Assembly (NCBI RefSeq): GCF_900187385.1
Contig: NZ_FYEY01000001.1
Span: 6,944,001-7,008,000 of the forward strand
Direction: 5' to 3'
DNA: 64,000 nt
Source of the DNA: Streptomyces sp. 2114.4
GTDB taxonomy: Bacteria > Actinomycetota > Actinomycetes > Streptomycetales > Streptomycetaceae
This document shows, in pieces, positions 1-7,326 of the stretch. The notes beneath the pieces are model-generated. The model worked only from the letters and a program-made list of their open reading frames with translations, was not told the origin of the DNA and did not search any database. The position numbers were made by a program, and so were the translations under genes. Numbering within the stretch: the stretch's first letter is position 1; every line of letters starts with the position of its first letter.

Positions 1-701
1 AGGTCGTGCCGAAGGCCGTCAACTCCATCATGTGGCGGGTGGGCGTCTTCTACGTCGGCTCGGTGATCCTGCTGGCGATGCTGCTGCCGTGGAACCAGTA
101 CGTCGACGGCCAGAGCCCCTTCGTCACGGTGCTGTCCAACGTCGGTGTGCCGGCCGCGGGCGATGTGATGAACCTCGTGGTGCTGACCGCGGCGATGTCC
201 AGTCTGAACTCCGGGCTCTACTCGACCGGCCGCATTCTGCGCTCCATGTCGATGGCGGGCTCCGCGCCCAAGTTCGCCGGTCTGATGAACCGCAACCAGG
301 TGCCGTACGGCGGCATCATGCTCACCTCCGCGGTGTGCGTGCTGGGTGTCGCGCTCAACTACGTCGTGCCGGGCGAGGCGTTCGAGATCGTCCTGAACAT
401 CGCGGCGCTGGGCATCATCAGCACCTGGTGCACGATCATGGTTTGCCACATGGTGTTCGTGCGGCGGTCGAAGCAGGGCCTGGTCGAGCGCCCGCGCTTC
501 CGGCTCCCTGGCACGCCGGTCACCGATATCGCCACCATGGCCTTCCTGCTCGGCGTCATCGTCCTGATGTGGTTCGACGACGGCGTCGGCCGGCAGACCG
601 TCATGCTGATCCCGGTCCTCGCCGTCGCGCTGGTCGCCGGCTGGTTCGCGGTCCGCGGCCGGGTGAGCCGAATCGCCGAGGAACGCAAGCTGTCGAAGTA
701 G
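1..701 (+). CDS. APC-family amino acid permease, C-terminal part
   Basis: The reading frame is open from the first base, so the start lies upstream; about 232 residues remain of a family usually near 480-500. It would be an integral membrane amino acid importer of the AnsP/GabP/AroP type. What is seen is a run of hydrophobic segments (six or so) and the family motif SSLNSGLYSTGRILRSM followed by AGSAPK, which sits in the middle of this permease family. The end is clear: TAG at 699-701, followed by a strong hairpin. Substrate cannot be told from this half. Confidence 0.88.
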   Translation, partial: VVPKAVNSIMWRVGVFYVGSVILLAMLLPWNQYVDGQSPFVTVLSNVGVPAAGDVMNLVVLTAAMSSLNSGLYSTGRILRSMSMAGSAPKFAGLMNRNQVPYGGIMLTSAVCVLGVALNYVVPGEAFEIVLNIAALGIISTWCTIMVCHMVFVRRSKQGLVERPRFRLPGTPVTDIATMAFLLGVIVLMWFDDGVGRQTVMLIPVLAVALVAGWFAVRGRVSRIAEERKLSK

Positions 702-730
702 TAGCGCAGTAACGCACGCCTGCGAAATCA

Positions 731-774
731 AGGGCGGTCGCGGAGGCCGGAAGGCATCTGCGACCGCCCTTTCG
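731..774 (+). terminator. Rho-independent-type terminator of the permease gene
   Basis: Perfect 11-bp stem AGGGCGGTCGC (731-741) / GCGACCGCCCT (760-770) with an 18-nt loop, followed by TTTCGTCTT. It lies 29 bp after the permease stop codon. Confidence 0.85.
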
Positions 775-923
775 TCTTGGCGGACAACGGTGGTCGACGG
801 GCCCTGCGGTGGCCCTGCCCTCAGTCCTGCCTTCAGTCCTGCCCGCGGTTCTGTCGCGTCGGGGCCTCGTCCGGCCCCTCCGGACCCCGGTCGATTGTCA
901 GTGGCCGCCCTTACCGTGGAGAC

Positions 924-1235
924 ATGACTGAGAGAACGGGGATCTCATACGTCAAGGGGGACGCCACAGCGCCGCACGGCAAGGGCGTCAAGGTGATCGT
1001 GCATCTCTGCAACGACATGGGCGGCTGGGGCAAGGGCTTTGTGCTTGCGCTCTCCCGGCGTCGGCCCGAGCCGGAGGCCGCCTACCGCCGGTGGCACCGC
1101 GAGCGTACGCACAACGACTTCGGGCTGGGCGCGGCCCAGGTCGCCGACCAGCTCTGGGTGGCCAACGCCGTCGGGCAGCGGGGGAGTCCGCTGCCGAGCT
1201 CCCGGCCCCGTTCGAACCGAGGGGATTCCCGGTGA
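924..1235 (+). pseudogene. Truncated macro-domain (ADP-ribose-binding) protein remnant
   Basis: ATG at 924. The N-terminal part (SYVKGDATAP..., then VIVHLCNDMGGWGKGFVLALSRR) is a recognisable macro domain of the type that binds or processes ADP-ribose derivatives. Homology holds for roughly 88 residues, to about VANAVGQRG, and then gives way to unrelated low-complexity sequence before TGA. The second half of the domain, including the glycine-rich ligand loop that normally follows, is missing in all frames, so this is not a simple frameshift. A complete member would be about 155 aa. The break lies next to the lower-GC two-gene operon at 1406-2103, so an insertion or deletion may have removed the 3' end. 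A nonfunctional relic is most likely. Confidence 0.7.
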
Positions 1236-1405
1236 CGGTCTACGATCGCTGAACTCCCCGAGGTGTCTGCGCCGCGCACCACCACGGCGGCCTGGCCCGA
1301 AGCCGCACCGGCACGGGTTTGTACGCCCTATCCTTGCCAGGGCCCGCCTCCTTTCCGGTACGAGTAGACGAGCCGAAGACCCGCAAGTCGCAGGGAGTCA
1401 CCAGC

Positions 1406-1945
1406 ATGGCAGTTGCTCCGCCCCCCTTCCCTGGAGGAGGTGCCCAAGCAGCCAACGGGGGTCCCGCTACTCCTCCCGCTCCAGGCAGTGATACAGCGGC
1501 AACGCCGGAAGGCGCGTTAGATGCAAAGTCCGCCCGGAGCGACGCACTGGAAAAGCTCTGGATGTGGTTCGTCTTCGCGGTCATCTTCGCGGTGCTGCCA
1601 ACGTTCGCGAAGTTCATGCAGGGACTCACGCAAAAGGGTCACCACAACCCCAGCTTTTACGAGTTGGCCAGCCGCGCCGACCTGTACATCGTCTGCATGG
1701 GCCTCACGGCGACAGCGATCGGTCAGGTGCAGATGCACAAGCGTAAGAAGACACCCAAGATGCTCAAGATCTGGAACGTCTTCAACATCTGCATGCTGGC
1801 CCTGGTGACATTCCTGGCTGCTGGCTCGGACGGACCCAACGTGGACAAAGAGGCTCTCGGCCAACAATCACTCATCCTCCTGGTGGCCACACTTATCGGC
1901 ACTGGATGCAGCACCTACCTGTGCGAACTGGAGGAAACGCCGTGA
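1406..1945 (+). CDS. Four-TM membrane protein of unknown function, TTA-containing
   Basis: Not recognised. The 179-aa frame starts at ATG 1406, chosen because GGGAG lies at the right distance (about 1394); an upstream in-frame ATG at 1319 has no such signal. Residues 1-50 are Pro/Gly/Ala-rich and probably disordered; four hydrophobic segments follow (WMWFVFAVIFAVL; YIVCMGLTATAIG; IWNVFNICMLALVTFLAAG; SLILLVATLIGTG). Codon 38 is TTA (1517-1519), so translation should depend on the bldA tRNA. GC is visibly lower than in the neighbours. The stop overlaps the start of the next small membrane gene, so the two are probably coupled and may form one membrane complex. Recent acquisition is plausible. 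Confidence 0.72.
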   Translation: MAVAPPPFPGGGAQAANGGPATPPAPGSDTAATPEGALDAKSARSDALEKLWMWFVFAVIFAVLPTFAKFMQGLTQKGHHNPSFYELASRADLYIVCMGLTATAIGQVQMHKRKKTPKMLKIWNVFNICMLALVTFLAAGSDGPNVDKEALGQQSLILLVATLIGTGCSTYLCELEETP

Positions 1946-2103
1946 GCATTACGGAACTCGTATCGAAGTACGGCGCCATGGGTGCCATCCTCGTATCAAG
2001 TCTGGCCGCAATGTTGACCGTCCTCCTGGACCTCCGTGCAGAGCGCACTCGCGAGTTGATCGATCTTCTCAAGCGGTGGAGAACCAAAAGGAAGCGTCTC
2101 TAG
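1942..2103 (+). CDS. Small single-TM protein coupled to the preceding gene
   Basis: 53 aa, unknown. GTG at 1942 overlaps the previous TGA as GTGA, and GGAGG at about 1930 provides a ribosome binding site inside the previous gene. The protein has one hydrophobic helix (MGAILVSSLAAMLTVLLDL) followed by a very basic tail (RAERTRELIDLLKRWRTKRKRL region), giving an expected N-out/C-in topology by the positive-inside rule. The overlap argues that it is made in step with the four-TM protein and acts with it. Its size resembles a toxin-like or regulatory micro-membrane protein, but that is only a guess. Confidence 0.62.
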   Translation: MSITELVSKYGAMGAILVSSLAAMLTVLLDLRAERTRELIDLLKRWRTKRKRL

Positions 2104-2232
2104 GTGTGTTGTCCGGAGAGTTGGTGACGCGGCTGGCTGGGGTGTGGCCGCTGATGCCGTGGGAGCACACGGATCACCAGCAGTTCGTACGCGCTCCTTC
2201 GCCAGCGGCCGGCGCCACGGGCGGGTCCTGGG

Positions 2233-3924
2233 TCACGGGCACGGCTGCCCGGCAGTGGGTACCGGGCTGCAGGCGGTGTGTACGGCGGCCAGGGCGGTGA
2301 TGGTGCTCTGGGTCCACGAGAGCATGGTCCGTTCCCGTGTGGCCGGGTCGTCGCAGGCCGGGTGGCCGAAGGCGCCGTGAGGGTTTTGCTGGGAGAGGAG
2401 GAAGGCGAGTGCGTCGCGGGTGATGCGGTGTGGTGCCAGACCGGCGCGGGCCCAGTCCCGGACCAGGGCGGCGATGTGCCCCAGGTGGTAGTTCTTCCAG
2501 GCGTGGGGCAGGCCGGCGGCTGCCGGCTTTGGTGGTGAGTGTGGTGTGGCGGCTTCCTCGTTCGCCGCCGCGGCGGCGCAGTCGGGGGAGATCAGCCCCA
2601 GGTCGACGAGGCGTTGGACGTTGCGCGCGGCCTGCGGCGGAACCCTGTCGAGGAGTTCGACGGCAGCGGCGGCGGACTTGAGGAAGGCATCGAGTGACGG
2701 GCATGTGATCTTGTGAGTCCGCAGGCCGAACGCGAACTCGCCCACGACCTCCATCCCGTGTCCCTGCCACACCTCCGCGTCCACGTCCGCGAGACGTGCG
2801 GAGAAGTCCAGGAGCAGGGGGCGGGCAAGCTCGGGTTCGCCCAGGGCCCCGGCTGCGTGCGCGACGGCCGCGGCGGCCGGCAGGTGCGTGACGGGGGTAT
2901 GGCGCCGGGTCGTGTCGGCCAGCCACACCACTGCCCGCCGCAGCGGTTCTTCCACGGTCAGGTGGAGCTTGGGTACGGAGGGCCGGGCCCTCCGCACCAC
3001 TCTGGGGCTGCGGTCCAGGAGCGCGGCCAGGACGGCGACGATGGTGGTGTGATAGCCGGTGGCCCAGTGTGCGTACGCGTCGTCCCCGTCGGCCAGTTCG
3101 GGGTGGACCACACCAGGAGGTCCGTTGACCCGCCCGTCGGCCTCTTGTACCGCCGTCAGGAACTCCCATGCCCGGCCAGCTTCCTGGGAGTCCCGCACCC
3201 CCAGGCACAGCAGACAGCACAGGAGTTCCCCCACCAGGTCGGCATTCTCCTGGCCAAGGGTGAGAACGAGCAGCGCTTCGAGCAGTTCCACCGCCGTGCC
3301 CGGGTCGAAGTTCCGTGGCCAGTGGGGCTCGCGGAGGCCGAAGTCCGTGGCGTAGAAGATCGTGTGGGTGATGGCGTAGATGTCGCGGTCGGTGAGCTTG
3401 GCGACATTCGGGCTGTTGCAGAGCAGGGTGAACGGCAGGACGTCGTCCATGGCCAGCAGCGTGTGGCGGACGCCGCACAGCTCCAGGGTGTGCAGCAGAT
3501 CGAGCTGCCGGTACGGGATCCGTTCGAAGACCGCTGCGTACCCTCCGGCCGCGGCCTGCGTGATGACGTGCCGGAACTCCGGGTCCTCCCGTCCGCAGAG
3601 CCGGAGTGCCGCATAGGTTCCCGCGTACAGCAGGAGGGCCGCTTCGTCCCGGGCGATCAGCTCCCGGTAGGAGGGGCGGGCCGTGATCTTCTCGATCTGA
3701 GTGAGGAGGGCCGTGTAGTCGGGCTCCAGCGGCTCGGGGGCGAGACGCGCCCGTAGCCCCACCAGGAAGGCGGTTTCGATGAGGGCCTTGCGGGCGAACA
3801 ACACCCGGTCCTTGGCGGCTTCGGCCGGATCGATCAGATGGCGGCGCGCAGCGAGCCAGGCGACTGCCCGGGTCTCCACCGCGCGCCTTTGTGACATGCC
3901 GTCACCGGGTTGCGTCGTGTCCAT
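2233..3924 (-). CDS. All-alpha 563-aa actinobacterial protein, possibly an alpha/alpha toroid
   Basis: Function unknown; it may belong to what databases call DUF6895, but I recall that name only loosely. Start ATG at 3924 with GGGAGG 7 bp upstream is preferred over an in-frame TTG at 3954. The protein is predicted helical throughout and has no signal peptide or TM helices. Two stretches, FLTAVQEADGRVNG and FLLSQQNPHGAFGHP, resemble the Q-x-x-DG-x-(F/W)-G turns of alpha/alpha-toroid proteins (terpene cyclases, prenyltransferases). A conserved-looking motif THTIFYATDFG is present. It lies 33 bp downstream of the 72-aa gene in the same orientation, so the pair is probably an operon. A modification enzyme acting on the small protein is one hypothesis; nothing in the sequence proves it. 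Confidence 0.7.
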   Translation of the reverse strand: MDTTQPGDGMSQRRAVETRAVAWLAARRHLIDPAEAAKDRVLFARKALIETAFLVGLRARLAPEPLEPDYTALLTQIEKITARPSYRELIARDEAALLLYAGTYAALRLCGREDPEFRHVITQAAAGGYAAVFERIPYRQLDLLHTLELCGVRHTLLAMDDVLPFTLLCNSPNVAKLTDRDIYAITHTIFYATDFGLREPHWPRNFDPGTAVELLEALLVLTLGQENADLVGELLCCLLCLGVRDSQEAGRAWEFLTAVQEADGRVNGPPGVVHPELADGDDAYAHWATGYHTTIVAVLAALLDRSPRVVRRARPSVPKLHLTVEEPLRRAVVWLADTTRRHTPVTHLPAAAAVAHAAGALGEPELARPLLLDFSARLADVDAEVWQGHGMEVVGEFAFGLRTHKITCPSLDAFLKSAAAAVELLDRVPPQAARNVQRLVDLGLISPDCAAAAANEEAATPHSPPKPAAAGLPHAWKNYHLGHIAALVRDWARAGLAPHRITRDALAFLLSQQNPHGAFGHPACDDPATRERTMLSWTQSTITALAAVHTACSPVPTAGQPCP

Positions 3925-3957
3925 CGGATGCCTCCCGGCGATCGGTGCGGTCAACGG

Positions 3958-4176
3958 TCAGTTGCGCGCAGCGGAGTCGTCGCACTCGGCGACCTGGTTG
4001 GCGACCACCAGGACGTAGCGCTCCCAGGCGAGCACGTAGCCCGCCACATCGTCGATCTGGCTGACCTGATCGACGACTCGCTCCAGCGGAACGCTGAGGT
4101 CGACGAGTCCGCTCGTCCTCAAGAAGTCGAGTGCCTTGCGGGCGTCAATCGGCGGGGGAGGGGGAGGGCAGGACAT
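3958..4176 (-). CDS. 72-aa protein with poly-proline N-terminus, partner of the helical protein
   Basis: Small acidic protein of unknown function. The start is secure: ATG at 4176 with AAGGAG (complement at 4184-4189) 7 bp upstream, one of the best ribosome binding sites in the window. It opens MSC followed by six prolines, then a likely helical region (ALDFLRTSGLVDLSVPLERV) and a C-terminal helix rich in hydrophobics with one Cys (VLAWERYVLVVANQVAECDD). No signal peptide. It precedes the 563-aa gene by 33 bp. The arrangement of a highly expressed small protein before a toroid-like protein is reminiscent of RiPP precursor/enzyme pairs, but no core-peptide features are evident, so a stable binding partner is equally possible. 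Confidence 0.6.
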   Translation of the reverse strand: MSCPPPPPPIDARKALDFLRTSGLVDLSVPLERVVDQVSQIDDVAGYVLAWERYVLVVANQVAECDDSAARN

Positions 4177-4605
4177 GGGTGTGCTCCTTTTGGGTGGTTC
4201 GGACAGATGTCGCGAGTGTCGCGTTCCGTGATGCCCGTGTCACTATCTGCGCCCGGTAAGGAAAAACGGTGATGTCATCGACCCAGCTCATGGGGTTTAT
4301 CTCAAGGCGAAATCACCCTTACGGGCTAATGTCGCCCAGGGGAGGGGGGCGGGTGCGGTGTGGCTCGCGGTGCTCTGCCTGTGACGGCTGCCCGTGGCGG
4401 TCCGTCTGCCGTGCGCGGCATGCGGTGGTCCGCCTCTGGTGCGTACACCCCTGCCTGAGGGCAACTCGCCCGCGCGCAAGCCTCGTTCGATGTCGACCCG
4501 GCCCGGCCCTGTCGACCCGGCCCTGCCAGGCGCGCCCATGCGGCAGGACGCCGAAGGGCCGCACCGGTCGGGCGCCCCCCTGGCGTCCGTCAGCCATTAA
4601 ACCCG
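4177..4605. other. Divergent intergenic region, no gene
   Basis: About 430 bp between the 72-aa gene (minus) and the MpaB-type gene (plus). The part near 4200-4340 is AT-richer than its surroundings and should carry the promoter for the minus-strand operon; a TTGAGA on the minus strand near 4310 is the only -35-like box I noted. The 4340-4590 part is GC-rich without a credible reading frame. Confidence 0.4.
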
Positions 4606-4634
4606 CCGTATCATGATTAATGACATGAATACGG
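4606..4634 (+). promoter_or_regulatory. Palindrome straddling the start codon of the MpaB-type gene
   Basis: Near-perfect inverted repeat CCGTATCATG (4606-4615) / CATGAATACGG (4624-4634) with one extra base in the right arm. It contains ATG 4613 and overlaps ATG 4625. Since no Shine-Dalgarno is present, the mRNA may be leaderless and this site may be an operator, or a start-occluding hairpin. Confidence 0.5.
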
Positions 4635-5476
4635 TAGAAACATACGTAAAGCCCCCACCGGTCGGAGGTGTGCTCTGGTCGCTGGCCGGTGACGTCCGCA
4701 TCCTGCTGACCCTGCCGGCCGCGCTGACCATGCAGGTCGCACACCCGGCGGTGGGTGCCGGAGTGGACGACCACTCCGTGTTCCGTACGGACCCATGGGG
4801 GCGCGGGGAGCGGTCGCTGACCTCATTGCAGCTGTGGGTGTACGGAGGTGAGGGCGCGGCCGCGGAGGGGCGCCGGCTGCGGCAGTTGCACAAGACCATT
4901 CAGGGGACCGACGCTCACGGCCGTAAGTACCACGCGCTCACTCCCGCGTACTACGCCTGGGTGCACGCCACCGGATTCCCGGTCTTCCGGAATGCGCAGC
5001 GCTATCTGGGGCGCCCCTTCGCCGAGGCGCAGGAGCGGCAGCTGTATGCGGAATGGCTCCAGGTGGGACGGATCCTGGGGATCCACGACCGTGATATGCC
5101 GCAGTCCATCGAGGAGTTCTGGCCGTACTACCAGAAGGTTCTCGACAACGAACTCGAAGAGACCGTGGTGGTACGGGAGTTGGTGGCGAGGGATCCGGTA
5201 TTGCCGGTCCCGGACCGTGGTCCGCGGTGGCTGCGGGTGCTGCTCCGGCTGACCTGGCCGTGGCTGTGCCCGCGGTTCGCCCGCTTCCGCCGCTTCCTCA
5301 CGATCGGCCTGATGCCGCCGGAGGCCCGGTGCGCCATCGGACTGGAATGGACGGACGCGCAGGAGCGCCGGCTGCGCCGCTTCGGGCGGGTCGTCCGCGC
5401 CGTGGTCCCGGTGCTTCCGGAGCGCCTGCGCTTCCTGCCGGTCGCACGCCGGGCCCGGCAGGCGGCGCGCGGGTAG
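4613..5476 (+). CDS. MpaB/DUF2236-family oxygenase-like protein
   Basis: 287 aa, matching the ER-bound oxygenase MpaB / rubber oxygenase catalytic domain family (formerly DUF2236), alpha-helical proteins that bind heme in characterised members. Diagnostic parts seen: VGGVLWSLAGDVRILLTLPAALTMQVAHPAVGAGV split over residues 17-52 with the conserved His, then DHSVFRTDPWGR, the R-x-L-H-K-T-I-Q-G stretch and AYYAWVHATGF with a second conserved His. No signal peptide. Start: ATG 4613, with ATG 4625 and later in-frame codons possible; there is no ribosome binding site, and a palindrome covers the start. Followed by a strong terminator. Substrate unknown. Confidence 0.82.
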   Translation: MINDMNTVETYVKPPPVGGVLWSLAGDVRILLTLPAALTMQVAHPAVGAGVDDHSVFRTDPWGRGERSLTSLQLWVYGGEGAAAEGRRLRQLHKTIQGTDAHGRKYHALTPAYYAWVHATGFPVFRNAQRYLGRPFAEAQERQLYAEWLQVGRILGIHDRDMPQSIEEFWPYYQKVLDNELEETVVVRELVARDPVLPVPDRGPRWLRVLLRLTWPWLCPRFARFRRFLTIGLMPPEARCAIGLEWTDAQERRLRRFGRVVRAVVPVLPERLRFLPVARRARQAARG

Positions 5477-5487
5477 GCGCAATGAAG

Positions 5488-5524
5488 CCGGCCGGAGCCG
5501 GGGGATCACCCCGGCTCCGGCCGG
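5488..5524 (+). terminator. Strong hairpin terminator after the MpaB-type gene
   Basis: Perfect 16-bp stem (5488-5503 with 5509-5524), 5-nt loop GATCA. It lies 12 bp after the stop codon and reads as the plus-strand terminator of a convergent pair. Confidence 0.85.
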
Positions 5525-5527
5525 ATC

Positions 5528-5563
5528 GCTGCCACGGGCGCCGCAGCGGGCGCCCGTGGCAGC
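5528..5563 (-). terminator. Strong hairpin terminator after the M1 peptidase gene
   Basis: Second perfect stem, 15 bp (5528-5542 with 5549-5563), 6-nt loop, ending one base from the stop codon of the minus-strand peptidase gene. Together with 5488-5524 it forms a back-to-back pair of stems. Confidence 0.82.
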
Positions 5564-5564
5564 G

Positions 5565-7052
5565 TCAGTGCCGGTGCACGTCGTGCGTGGCCGCGATCTG
5601 CTTCCACGACTTGGGCTCGGCGACCGGCGACTTCGCCGCGCCGAACGCCTGCTTGCCCGCGCCCACCGTGGGCTTGGACGGCTGGAACAGCCAGGTGTCG
5701 AAGAACCCGTCAAGCTTCTTTCCGGACTTCTTCTCGGCGAACTTCACGAAGTCGGCCACCGAGGCGTTGCCGTACCGGTGCTCCGTGGGCCAGGACTTGA
5801 GGAGCCCGAAGAAGACCTTGTCGCCGACCTTGTTGCGGAGCGCCTGGAGGGCCAGCGCGCCACGGTCGTAGACGGCGTCGTCGAACTGGTTCTCCGCGCC
5901 CGGGTTGCCCGGCTTGACCTTCCAGAACGGATCGTCGGCAGGGTGCTGGGCATAGACGTAGTCCGCGAGCTCCTGCGCGGTGCCCTCGCCCTGCTTCTCC
6001 GACCACAGCCACTGGCTGTACGCGGCGAAGCCCTCGTTGATCCAGATGTCCTTCCAGTCCTTGAGCGAGACGCTGTCGCCGTACCACTGGTGGGCCAGTT
6101 CGTGTACGACGACGGAGACGTTCGTCCCGCGGTCGAAGGCCTTCTCGCCGTAGAACGGGCGGGTCTGGGTCTCCAGGGCGTAATGGGCCGGAACGTTCGG
6201 CACATAGCCGCCCACCGCATTGAACGGGTAGGGGCCGAAGACGCTTTCCAGCCACTCGGTGGCCTCGGTGGTGCGCTCGATGCTGGCCCGTGCCGAGCCC
6301 GCGTTCGCACCGAGGTCCTTGCTGACCGCGTTGATGACCGGCAGACCGTTCGCGGTCGTGTCGGTGGTGATGTCGAACTTGCCGACGGCCAGCGTCGTCA
6401 GGTACGTCGCCTGCGGCTTGTCCGAGCGCCAGTTGTAGCGCGTCCAGCCCAGCTTGGAGGACTGCGAGGCCAGCACGCCGTTGCTCAGCGCCTGGGTGCC
6501 GTCCGGGACCGCCACCGAGATGTCGTACGTCGCCTTGTCGGTGGGGTGGTCATTGCTCGGGAACCACCACACGGCGGCGTCCGGCTCCTGGGCGATCACC
6601 GCGCCGTCGGGTGTACGGGCCCAGGCGCTGTAGTTGTCGATCTTCAGCTCGGAGGGCTTGCCCGCATAGCGCACCACGACGCTGATCTGCTTGCCCTTCT
6701 CCAGCGGTGTGGCCGGGGTGACCTCCAGCTCGTGCTTGCCGGACGTGGCGAAGGAGGCCTTCTTGCCGTTGACCCGGATCTCACTGACCTTGAGGCCGAA
6801 GTCCAGGTTGAAGCGCGAGAGGTCCTGGGTGGTCTTGGCGAGCAGCGTCGCCGTGCCCTCCAGCAGGTCCGTCTTGGGCTGGTACTTGAGTCGCAGGTCG
6901 TAGTGGGAAACGTCGTAGCCGCCGTTTCCGCTCTCGGGGTAGTAGCTGTCGCCCACGCCCGGAGCGCCCGGGGTGAAGCCGGCCGCGGAGGCCGGGATCG
7001 CCAGCAGCAGACTGAGTGCGGCGGCACCCGGGACCAGGAGTCTGTGACGCAC
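5565..7052 (-). CDS. Secreted M1-family metallopeptidase
   Basis: 495 aa. Zinc aminopeptidase of the M1 (gluzincin) family: HELAHQW at residues 317-323 gives the two zinc histidines and catalytic Glu318, and NEGFAAYSQ provides the third ligand Glu340. The exopeptidase GAMEN-like motif appears as GGYVPNVPAHYALETQ upstream, in degenerate form. An N-terminal signal peptide (MRHRLLVPGAAALSLLLAIPASA) with an Ala-x-Ala site directs export. GTG 7052 is chosen for its GGAGG box. The protein is shorter than aminopeptidase N (about 850 aa) and lacks the C-terminal ERAP1-like helical domain, as is usual for secreted Streptomyces members. Monocistronic, terminated at 5528-5563. Confidence 0.93.
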   Translation of the reverse strand: MRHRLLVPGAAALSLLLAIPASAAGFTPGAPGVGDSYYPESGNGGYDVSHYDLRLKYQPKTDLLEGTATLLAKTTQDLSRFNLDFGLKVSEIRVNGKKASFATSGKHELEVTPATPLEKGKQISVVVRYAGKPSELKIDNYSAWARTPDGAVIAQEPDAAVWWFPSNDHPTDKATYDISVAVPDGTQALSNGVLASQSSKLGWTRYNWRSDKPQATYLTTLAVGKFDITTDTTANGLPVINAVSKDLGANAGSARASIERTTEATEWLESVFGPYPFNAVGGYVPNVPAHYALETQTRPFYGEKAFDRGTNVSVVVHELAHQWYGDSVSLKDWKDIWINEGFAAYSQWLWSEKQGEGTAQELADYVYAQHPADDPFWKVKPGNPGAENQFDDAVYDRGALALQALRNKVGDKVFFGLLKSWPTEHRYGNASVADFVKFAEKKSGKKLDGFFDTWLFQPSKPTVGAGKQAFGAAKSPVAEPKSWKQIAATHDVHRH

Positions 7053-7326
7053 GAGTCCTCCAACTCGTAGGGGGATGGCTCTCGTCAGACCCTATGCACG
7101 GGGGAGGGGCGGCGTCATGTACATGGCCTTATCTGACACATGACCGACATGAACCCCCTCCGCAGGCCCCGTTGGCCGCCGGCCGGCCGCAGCGGCCAGA
7201 CGGGGTTCCGGTACGCGCCGCCCCCGGCCACGTCCTCCGGCGCCGCTTCCTCCGCGACGGCCGTGGCAGCCGGGGTTGCGGGACAGGCTCTTACGCGCGG
7301 GAGTTGAGCCGCGCTACCGTCCGCCC

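Noticed and set aside
1236..1405. Missing C-terminal half of the macro-domain gene in another frame
   Set aside because: I read the other frames through this stretch and found no macro-domain sequence, so a simple frameshift does not explain the truncation.
5556..7070. A 504-codon open frame on the plus strand opposite the M1 peptidase gene
   Set aside because: It is antisense to a gene with clear motifs (HELAHQW), has repetitive Arg/Gly/Val composition, and is the usual shadow frame of a high-GC gene.
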